NCBI GenBank assembly: GCA_026398135.1
Contig: JAPLTN010000109.1
Coordinates: 20,246-84,245 of the forward strand
DNA from: Verrucomicrobiota bacterium
GTDB taxonomy: Bacteria > Verrucomicrobiota > Verrucomicrobiia > Opitutales > Opitutaceae
Direction of reading: 5' to 3'
DNA length: 64,000 nucleotides
Every line of letters starts with the position of its first letter. The stretch's first letter is position 1. The notes beneath the pieces are model-generated. The model did no database searches. It was given only the letters and a program-made list of their open reading frames with translations, and was not told the origin of the DNA. The position numbers and the translations under genes were made by a program. Positions 57,800 to 64,000 of the stretch are shown here, piece after piece.

Positions 57800-57815
57800 T
57801 GGCACCGACTCTGCT
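57800..57815 (+). promoter_or_regulatory. Sigma-54-like promoter for the flgB operon
   Basis: TGGCAC, 5 nt, CTGCT; the -24 box is perfect and GG-N10-GC is exact. The expected transcript start near 57826 is only 2 nt before the flgB GTG. Confidence 0.62.
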
Positions 57816-57827
57816 AAGATTCGTTTC

Positions 57828-58220
57828 GTGATCGAGCCCGTTTCCAATTCCGTCAACTACCAGCTCGCGAGCAAACTGCTCGATGCCTCGGTGATGCGGC
57901 ACGAGGCGATAGCGACCAACATCGCCAACGCTGAAACCCCCGGGTTCCGGCGCATTGATGTAGCGCCTGATTTTAGCCGGGCCTTGCGTGCTCAGTTTGC
58001 CACCGGCGGCAAGCCCAAGGCTAGCGATATCGCCGCGCTCAATCCGCATCTTGCCGTGGATGCCGAGGTGCGCGCGGTCCGCCCCGACGGCAATAGCGTG
58101 GAAATGGAACAAGAGTTGATGGCGATGAGCCGCAACCGCGTGGATCACGAATTTCTAACCGATTTGGTCAGCCGCCACATCAAACAGCTCAAGATGGCCA
58201 TCACCGGCCGTGTAATCTGA
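57828..58220 (+). CDS. flgB: Flagellar basal-body rod protein FlgB
   Basis: 130 residues. It has the rod-protein motif ATNIANAETPGFRR near 30-42 and a C-terminal helix ending VSRHIKQLKMAITGRV, the usual FlgB length. It is exported and forms the proximal rod next to FliE and the MS ring. It starts at GTG 57828 and is first in the flgBC-fliEFGHIJ operon; flgC follows after 13 nt. Confidence 0.93.
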   Translation: MIEPVSNSVNYQLASKLLDASVMRHEAIATNIANAETPGFRRIDVAPDFSRALRAQFATGGKPKASDIAALNPHLAVDAEVRAVRPDGNSVEMEQELMAMSRNRVDHEFLTDLVSRHIKQLKMAITGRVI

Positions 58221-58233
58221 ACCCCCGCTCACC

Positions 58234-58665
58234 ATGGACCTGCTTACCGGTATCACCGCCACCAGCGGAGCACTCAACGCCCAGCGCACCCGTTTGGATG
58301 TCATCGCGCAAAACATCGCCAACGCCCGCACCACTCGCGGTCCCGACGGCCAACCTTATCAGCGCCGCATCGTCAGTTTTGAGAGCGAAATGATCCGCGC
58401 CCAAGGCGCAGGCTCATCCAGCAACACCTCCGGTTTATCCTCGGTGCGGGTCTCCGGAATCACCAACGACACCACGCCCGGTCAACGCATCAGCGACCCC
58501 GGCCACCCCGACGCCGACGCCCAGGGCATGGTTACTCTGCCCAACGTGAATCTTGCCTTCGAGATGGTCGATCTGATCACCGCTTCGCGTTCCTACGAAG
58601 CCAATCTCACGGTGGCGAAAAACTCCCGTCAGATGGCGATGAAAACCCTCGAAATCGGCAAGTAA
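58234..58665 (+). CDS. flgC: Flagellar basal-body rod protein FlgC
   Basis: 143 residues. N-terminal ALNAQRTRLDVIAQNIANARTT is the rod motif, followed by GQPYQRRIVSFE. The central part is variable. The C-terminal part (LPNVNLAFEMVDLITASRSYEANL and a final helix) is well conserved. It is a proximal rod component, exported by the flagellar type III system. Confidence 0.94.
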   Translation: MDLLTGITATSGALNAQRTRLDVIAQNIANARTTRGPDGQPYQRRIVSFESEMIRAQGAGSSSNTSGLSSVRVSGITNDTTPGQRISDPGHPDADAQGMVTLPNVNLAFEMVDLITASRSYEANLTVAKNSRQMAMKTLEIGK

Positions 58666-58677
58666 GCCCTTCCTCCC

Positions 58678-59016
58678 ATGGCTATCATCGGCTCCGCCCT
58701 CCCCCTTTCGTCCCAGATGTTGCGTCCGCCGGTGGATATCGCGTCCATGCGCGATGCGGCCGTGCCCAAGGGTCCGTCCGGAGTCGCTCCCACGGGCGGA
58801 CAGTTCGGGGATATTTTCGAGAAACTCGTCACCGATGTTGAAAACAAACAGAGCGAGGCCAGCGCCGTCACCCGTTCGGTGCTGATCGGTGAAAATCCCA
58901 ATCTGCACCAAAGCGTGATCGCGATGCAGGAGGCCTCGGTCTCGTTCAGCCTCATGCTCGAGGTGCGCAACAAGGTCGTCGAAAGTTACCAAGAACTCAT
59001 GCGCATGCCGGTTTAA
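58678..59016 (+). CDS. fliE: Flagellar hook-basal body protein FliE
   Basis: 112 residues; links the MS ring to the rod. The N-terminus is variable. The conserved half has FGDIFEKLVTDVENKQSEA, HQSVIAMQEASVSFSLMLEVRNKVVESYQELMRMPV, ending as FliE proteins do. It lies 12 nt behind flgC. Confidence 0.92.
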   Translation: MAIIGSALPLSSQMLRPPVDIASMRDAAVPKGPSGVAPTGGQFGDIFEKLVTDVENKQSEASAVTRSVLIGENPNLHQSVIAMQEASVSFSLMLEVRNKVVESYQELMRMPV

Positions 59017-59071
59017 CCACCGCCCCTGTCGTTCCCTTTTTCCGCTCTACCCCGCTTAGCGTTACCCCCCG

Positions 59072-60637
59072 ATGAAACCTTTCGCCCAGTCTATTCTCGC
59101 CCTCTGGGGCCAGCTTGGCCTCAACCAACGCGTCTCTCTCGCCGTCGCCGCTCTGGTAGTGGCCGGAATTGTCACGGGTCTGGTGGTCTGGTCGCGTCAG
59201 CCCGACTATCAGCTCCTCTACGGCCGCCTGGCCGAGAAGGATGCCTCGGCGATCGTGAGCTCGCTGCAAACCCAGGGCGTGCCGCACCGGGTGAGCCAGG
59301 GCGGCGGCACCATTTATGTGCCCGCCGACCAAGTGCACCGGCTCCGCATGGAACTCGCCGGCAAGGGTCTGCCCGGCGGCGATGGCGTGGGCTTCGAGAT
59401 TTTCGACAAGGGGCAGTTTGGTCTCAGCGACTTCGTGCAGCGCACCAACTACAACCGCGCCATTCAGGGCGAACTCGCCCGCACCATCTCTCATCTCGAC
59501 GGCGTGGGCAGTGCCCGCGTGATGATTGTCCAGCCCGAGAATCGTCTCCTCCTGACCGAGCAAGGCATCAAACCCACCGCCTCGGTATTCATCGAAGTTA
59601 CCGGTCGGCTCGAACCCGAGGCGGTTAACTCCATCCGGCACCTCGTGGCCAACGCCGTGCAGGGCCTCCTCCCCGACGAAGTCGCCGTAGTGGATCAACG
59701 CGGACGCGTGCTCTCGGCCAATCTCAAGGAAGATCCGCTCCTGGGCAGCGCCACCAGTCTCATTCGTTATCGGCAGCAAGTTGAGGATTATTTCGCCCGC
59801 AAAGTCGAAGGCATGCTCACTCCTGTGCTCGGCGTCGGCCAAGCCATCGTCCGGGTATCCGCCGAGATCGACAACGAGTCCTCGACGCTGACCGAGGAGA
59901 AGTTCGATCCCGAAAGCGCGGTCATTCGCACCCAGAGCAACACCGAGGATAACAACAGCTCCAGCGAAGCCCGCAAAGGCGGCGTGACCGGCGTCGCCGG
60001 CAATACTCCCGGCGCGCCCGCCGTGCCTTCCGATGCGGATCGCCCCACCGTGACCAACGCCCAGAACCGCAAAAACCAGAGCGTGAACTATGAAATCAAC
60101 CGCACCACGACCAACGTGAAGCGCAACCCCGGCGGCATCAAAAACCTCACCGCCGCCGTCTTTGTCGCCGCTCGTGGTCCCGCCGCCGATGGCACTCCCG
60201 TCGCTCCTCGCACTCCCGCCGAACTCGACGGTCTGCGCCGCCTCGTGGTCAACGCACTTGGCGTCAAACCCGCCGCCGGGCAGAATCTCGAAGAGTTGGT
60301 CAGTTTGCAGGAATCCGTCTTCCAGCCCCCGGTGGTGGACGAGAACATCCAGCGCATCGCCAAGGAAACCCGCGTGCAGGGCTGGGTCGAGACCGCCTCG
60401 CGTTACGTCGCCGTGGCCATCGCGCTGGGCGCGTTCTTTATCTTCTTCCGCATGCTGCGCAGCCAGCGTCCCGAGCCCGTTCCCGTCGAGTTGCTGAGCG
60501 CGGCCACCTCCGGTGCCTCGAGTCGAAATCCGGTGGGTGGCAACATCACCCCCGAATTGCTCAACGAACTCATCCGCCAGAAGCCTGCCAACGTCGGCAC
60601 CGCCCTGCGCGACTGGGTTGGCACCAAGCGTAACTAA
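59072..60637 (+). CDS. fliF: Flagellar MS-ring protein FliF
   Basis: 521 residues. TM1 at 22-40, then the ring-building domains with YQLLYGRLAEKDASAIV, GLPGGDGVGFEIFDKG and RTISHLDGVGSARVMI, the beta-collar region rich in Asn/Ser/Gly (300-345), TM2 at 445-463 (YVAVAIALGAFFIFF), and a C-terminal FliG-binding tail. It is the base on which rotor and export gate assemble. It has a 55-nt gap after fliE. Confidence 0.95.
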   Translation: MKPFAQSILALWGQLGLNQRVSLAVAALVVAGIVTGLVVWSRQPDYQLLYGRLAEKDASAIVSSLQTQGVPHRVSQGGGTIYVPADQVHRLRMELAGKGLPGGDGVGFEIFDKGQFGLSDFVQRTNYNRAIQGELARTISHLDGVGSARVMIVQPENRLLLTEQGIKPTASVFIEVTGRLEPEAVNSIRHLVANAVQGLLPDEVAVVDQRGRVLSANLKEDPLLGSATSLIRYRQQVEDYFARKVEGMLTPVLGVGQAIVRVSAEIDNESSTLTEEKFDPESAVIRTQSNTEDNNSSSEARKGGVTGVAGNTPGAPAVPSDADRPTVTNAQNRKNQSVNYEINRTTTNVKRNPGGIKNLTAAVFVAARGPAADGTPVAPRTPAELDGLRRLVVNALGVKPAAGQNLEELVSLQESVFQPPVVDENIQRIAKETRVQGWVETASRYVAVAIALGAFFIFFRMLRSQRPEPVPVELLSAATSGASSRNPVGGNITPELLNELIRQKPANVGTALRDWVGTKRN

Positions 60638-60648
60638 GTTTACCCGCC

Positions 60649-61674
60649 ATGGCCGACCTCGATTACACCAAGCTTAACAAAGTTCAGAAACTCGCGGTGT
60701 TTTTGATCGTCGTAGGTCCCGAATCCGCCGCCGAGATCCTGCGCCATTTCGAGGACACCGACCTGGAGCAAATCTGTCGCGAGATGGGTCAGATCGCCGT
60801 CGTCACCGACGCCAACCGCACCGCCGCCTTGGAGGAGTTTACCCCGCTGGTGGGCGACAGCCTGGGCTGCACTCTGGGTGGCTTGGATTTCGCCCGCCGC
60901 ACCCTCGAAATCGCCCGGGGCGAATACAAGGCTGGCTTGATGCTGAGCAAAGTCGGGGCCGAGCCCGTCACCGCCACTTCCAATGAGCTGATGTCCGACA
61001 TCGCCGAAATGGAAGGCCGGCAGATTTTTAACCTCCTTAAGGACGAGCAACCGCAGACTATCGCGTACCTGCTTTCTTACCTTTCTTCGGCCAAATCCGC
61101 CGAGGTTTTCAAACTCCTCCCCGCTGAGCAACGCGAGGAGGTCGTCGAGCGTCTGGGCACCATCGAAAGCACGCCGCGCGACCTCGTAGCCAAGATCGTG
61201 CGCAATCTTTCCCGCCACGTCGCGGGCAAGAGCAACCAGGCCTTTCACACCAGCGGTGGCGTGCGCGCGGTGGCTGATTTGCTCAATAGCCTGGACAAGG
61301 AAACGTCCAAAACCCTGCTCGGTCGCATTGAGGAGCGTAACGCCGTGCTGGGCTCGGCGGTGCGGCGCAAGATGTTCAGCTTCGACGATATTCGCCAGCT
61401 TCAGCCTTCGGATCTGCAACGCGTCATGCGCGAAGTGGATTCGTCGCACCTCGCGGTGGCGATGAAGTCCGCCGCCGAGTCCCTGCGCGACAGCATTTAC
61501 GCCGCCATCTCGAAACGTGCCGCCGAATCCCTGCGCGACGAAATCGCGATGCTCGGGCCGGTGCGCCTCAAGGACGTCGAGACCGCCCAGGACGCCATCA
61601 TCCAAGTCGTGCGCCGCCTCGAGGAAGAGGGCGCGATCACCGTGGGCGACGGCAGCTCCGACATGGTTGCCTAA
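60649..61674 (+). CDS. fliG: Flagellar motor switch protein FliG
   Basis: 341 residues. N-terminal FliF-binding domain (LNKVQKLAVFLIVVG), the middle domain with DEQPQTIAYLLSYL (EHPQ motif variant), and the C-terminal torque domain with MFSFDDIRQL (MFxF motif) and charged residues on its last helices. It interacts with the stator to generate torque. It lies 11 nt after fliF. Confidence 0.95.
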   Translation: MADLDYTKLNKVQKLAVFLIVVGPESAAEILRHFEDTDLEQICREMGQIAVVTDANRTAALEEFTPLVGDSLGCTLGGLDFARRTLEIARGEYKAGLMLSKVGAEPVTATSNELMSDIAEMEGRQIFNLLKDEQPQTIAYLLSYLSSAKSAEVFKLLPAEQREEVVERLGTIESTPRDLVAKIVRNLSRHVAGKSNQAFHTSGGVRAVADLLNSLDKETSKTLLGRIEERNAVLGSAVRRKMFSFDDIRQLQPSDLQRVMREVDSSHLAVAMKSAAESLRDSIYAAISKRAAESLRDEIAMLGPVRLKDVETAQDAIIQVVRRLEEEGAITVGDGSSDMVA

Positions 61675-61689
61675 CGCCGCGCTCCGACC

Positions 61690-62271
61690 ATGGCCGTCCA
61701 CCATCACGTTGTCGCCTTTGACCGGCCCTTGGTGGCCGTGCAGTCCACGGCCGAGACGGTGCGCGCCCACACCGCCGCCGAGTTGCATGCCGCGCGAACC
61801 GCCGGTTATCAGGAAGGCGGCGATGCGGCGCGGGCCTTTTCCAATCAACAAATCGTCGAGCTGCGCTCCGAGATGCAGGTTTTGCAGGGCGCGCTTTTTC
61901 AACGTCTCGGCGCCGCGCACGATGATCTGGTTGCCCAAGTGCGCACCGCGCTTCCCGCTCTCACCGTGGAGCTGGGCCGCCGGCTTTTGGCCGAATTCAT
62001 CCCGCCCCCCGAATTGGTGGAGCGACTCTGTCGCGAGGCGCTCGATCAACTTTACCCCGAACGCGACGGGCTCGAGCTGGTCGTCGGCCCGCGCGACGCC
62101 GCCGCTTTGGAACGTCTGGTGCCCTCGTGGCGCGCCCATTTTACCAATTTGAAAATCACCATCGACGATACCCTTAACCCCGGTGATTGCCTCGTGCGCA
62201 GTCGCTTCGGCGTCACCGACGCCCGGGCCTCGTCCAAACTTGAGGGCCTGCGCCACGAAATCCTCGGCTGA
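61690..62271 (+). CDS. fliH: Flagellar assembly protein FliH
   Basis: 193 residues. It has an N-terminal variable part, an AARTAGYQEGGDAARAF GxxxG-like helix, a coiled coil, and a C-terminal FliH/HrpE domain (LTVELGRRLLAEF, DPTL-like DTLNPGDCLV). It acts as the peripheral stalk that regulates the FliI ATPase. Its TGA overlaps the fliI ATG by one base. Confidence 0.88.
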   Translation: MAVHHHVVAFDRPLVAVQSTAETVRAHTAAELHAARTAGYQEGGDAARAFSNQQIVELRSEMQVLQGALFQRLGAAHDDLVAQVRTALPALTVELGRRLLAEFIPPPELVERLCREALDQLYPERDGLELVVGPRDAAALERLVPSWRAHFTNLKITIDDTLNPGDCLVRSRFGVTDARASSKLEGLRHEILG

Positions 62272-63596
62272 TGAATACCGACGTCACCAATTTCGTCGAT
62301 ACGCTGCGCAGCCAAGTGCGCCATGCGCCCGCCGTGCGCCGCATGGGGCGGGTCGCCGCCGTCACCGGTCTGGTGATCGAGTCGGAAGGCCCGAACGTCG
62401 GTCTTGGCGAACTTTGCCTGCTTAGCTCCGAACGCGACGGTTTTGAGGTGATGGCGGAAGTAGTCGGTTTCCGGGGTGAACGGGTGCTTTTGATGCCTCT
62501 CGGCGAGACGGCGGGCCTGCACGCCGGGTGTCCGGTGACGGCCTGTGATCGTCCGCCCTTGCCGGTGCCCGGTCCGGCCCTGCTGGGCCGAGTGCTTGAT
62601 GCCTTGGGGCGGCCCTTCGATGCCTTCGGCCCCGTGCCGCTGCATCGCACCACCGGCACGCCCAAGCCGCCCCATCCGCTGCGTCGCCAACGCATTCACA
62701 ACAGCATGCCCACCGGCGTGCGCGCCTTGGATGTTTTTACCCCGGTCGGACGCGGCCAACGTCTTGGTCTCTTCGCCGGCTCCGGCGTGGGTAAGTCCAC
62801 CTTGCTCGGCATGATTGCGCGGTCAGCCGACGCCGACGTAGTCGTGATCGCGCTGGTCGGTGAACGCGGTCGTGAGGTGCGCGAGTTTTTGGAGAAGGAT
62901 CTCGGCCCGGAAGGCTTAGCGCGCTCCGTCGTTGTGGTCGCCACATCCGATACGCCCGCCCCGTTGCGTTTGCGCGCCGCCACCACGGCCACCGCGATTG
63001 CCGAAGGCTATCGCGATGCCGGGCAAAATGTGCTGCTGCTCATGGACTCGGTCACCCGCTTTGCCATGGCTCAACGCGAGATCGGCCTGGCCATCGGTGA
63101 GCCGCCCGCCACCCGCGGTTACACGCCCTCGGTTTTCGCCATGTTGCCGCGTCTTTTGGAGCGCGCCGGTGCCGGTGAAACGGGTGCCATCACCGCGCTC
63201 TACACCGTGCTGGTCGAGGGTGACGACATGAACGAACCCGTGGCCGACACCGTGCGTGGTATCCTGGACGGACACTTGGTGCTCTCCCGCGCCTTGGCCC
63301 ACGCCAATCATTATCCCGCCATCGACATCCTGGAGAGCGTGAGCCGTCTGACCCGCGACATTTGCACCCCGCAGGAGGTCGAGCTCGCCGCCCGGGCCCG
63401 TGAGCACCTCGCGCTCTACAAGCGCAACGAAGACCTTATCACGGTCGGTGCTTATCAAAAAGGGGCCAGCCCCGCGCTGGATCGCGCGGTCGCTTTGCAC
63501 GACGGCCTCAAGGCCTTCCTTCGCCAGTCGGTGGACGAATACACTCCGCGGGCCGACGGCTATGCCCGGCTCGCCAAACTCCTCGGCCCAGCATGA
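62271..63596 (+). CDS. fliI: Flagellar export ATPase FliI
   Basis: 441 residues, like F-ATPase beta chains. Walker A GLFAGSGVGKSTLLG near 163-177, VVIALVGERGREVREF, Walker B VLLLMDSVTRFAMAQREI (in part) and GEPPATRGYTPSVF. The C-terminal domain is complete. It drives unfolding and export of flagellar subunits together with FliH and FliJ. Its stop overlaps the fliJ start (ATGA). Confidence 0.95.
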   Translation: MNTDVTNFVDTLRSQVRHAPAVRRMGRVAAVTGLVIESEGPNVGLGELCLLSSERDGFEVMAEVVGFRGERVLLMPLGETAGLHAGCPVTACDRPPLPVPGPALLGRVLDALGRPFDAFGPVPLHRTTGTPKPPHPLRRQRIHNSMPTGVRALDVFTPVGRGQRLGLFAGSGVGKSTLLGMIARSADADVVVIALVGERGREVREFLEKDLGPEGLARSVVVVATSDTPAPLRLRAATTATAIAEGYRDAGQNVLLLMDSVTRFAMAQREIGLAIGEPPATRGYTPSVFAMLPRLLERAGAGETGAITALYTVLVEGDDMNEPVADTVRGILDGHLVLSRALAHANHYPAIDILESVSRLTRDICTPQEVELAARAREHLALYKRNEDLITVGAYQKGASPALDRAVALHDGLKAFLRQSVDEYTPRADGYARLAKLLGPA

Positions 63597-64000
63597 AACG
63601 CTTCCGCTTCCGTCTCGAATCCGTCCGAGCCCTGCGTGATCTCGCCGAGCGTGCCGCGCGCGAGCGTCTGGGCGTGGCGCAGCAAAAAGTCGCGGCGGCG
63701 GCCGATAGTCTGCGCGCCACGGAACTGCGCCGGGCCGAGATGGCCGAGGCTCTGGCGGGAACCCGATCGGGCAGTTTCCGGCCCAGCGAGCAAATCGCCG
63801 GCATGGAAGCCTTGCGCAGCATCGAGCGCGCGGAAGTCGAGGCCCGCCGTGTGTTGACCGAAGCCCAGGCTGCCTGCGAACGCGTGCGTGAAGAATGGTT
63901 GGAAACCCGTCGCCGCCTCAAAGTCATCGAAAAACTCGAAGAGCGCGCCCGCCTCGCCCATCGCGAGGCCGCAGAAAAATCCGAGCAAGCCATTCTCGAC
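63593..64000 (+). CDS. fliJ: Flagellar export protein FliJ, partial (runs off right edge)
   Basis: The first 136 residues are visible: MKRFRFRLESVRALRDLAERAARERL and a continuous charged antiparallel coiled coil, with a small break near residues 60-66 (RSGSFRPS). FliJ is the stalk protein of the FliI hexamer. The frame is open to the window end. It is coupled to fliI. Confidence 0.9.
   Translation, partial: MKRFRFRLESVRALRDLAERAARERLGVAQQKVAAAADSLRATELRRAEMAEALAGTRSGSFRPSEQIAGMEALRSIERAEVEARRVLTEAQAACERVREEWLETRRRLKVIEKLEERARLAHREAAEKSEQAILD

Overview
The window is a high-G+C chromosomal segment of a flagellated, chemotactic bacterium. The best fit is Verrucomicrobiota of the Opitutales/Opitutaceae type. 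This is an inference from gene content and style: large PurL, long PurF, fused SecDF, zinc-ligand-free L36/L31 pair, an exosortase, a DUF2851 protein, few Shine-Dalgarno motifs, and dispersed short-word repeats. No rRNA gene, 16S fragment or tRNA was found that would fix the taxonomy.

Layout. Bases 1-3000 (minus strand) hold an accessory restriction-modification module: a PD-(D/E)xK nuclease cut by the window edge, translationally coupled to a fused double adenine methyltransferase. Bases 3400-10950 are purine synthesis: purL on the minus strand, purF and purM on the plus strand. Bases 11000-19000 carry housekeeping genes: Nif3-like protein, dCMP deaminase, YqgE, rpmJ-rpmE, a CII-like regulator, a HAD phosphatase, a lipoprotein, and a sugar-nucleotide pair (UDP-sugar pyrophosphorylase and phosphohexomutase). 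Bases 19100-22800 are the first chemotaxis cluster (divergent cheW and cheA, then an HDOD gene). Bases 22900-35700 are RNA metabolism, secretion and biosynthesis (pnp, rpsO, recJ, secDF, yajC, speA, rsmA, trpC). Bases 35760-40200 are the least understood part: a lipoprotein/single-TM-protein gene pair of unknown function, then an AT-rich secreted protein in gene-poor DNA. Bases 40200-51150 carry an SPFH protein and the conserved translation cluster nusA-infB-rbfA-nrnA-truB-ribF, ending with an exosortase. Then come a divergent purA-like gene, a PAS protein, the cheR-cheB-REC/HD-cheD operon (minus), and the start of a flagellar operon flgB-flgC-fliE-fliF-fliG-fliH-fliI-fliJ, which runs off the right edge.

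How the genes work together. CheA, CheW, CheB, CheR and CheD supply a nearly complete adaptation system, but there is no chemoreceptor or CheY in the window. The flagellar operon supplies the rod base, MS ring, rotor and export ATPase. Upstream DNA shows sigma-28-like sites before cheW, cheA and cheR, and sigma-54-like GG-N10-GC sites before flgB and the PAS gene. These suggest that the two motility clusters belong to one flagellar transcription hierarchy.

Most notable observations. (i) purL, an essential metabolic gene, carries four repeat insertions read through in frame: two inverted-repeat elements with a 9-bp period, and two arrays of exactly four heptamers. Heptamer arrays of the same 4x7 design, but with different words, also lie before purM and between infB and rbfA. 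(ii) An intrinsic terminator sits 22 nt before nusA, so nusA must be transcribed through it. (iii) The methyltransferase fusion changes base composition at its domain border. (iv) The REC/HD-GYP protein next to cheB lacks metal-binding residues.
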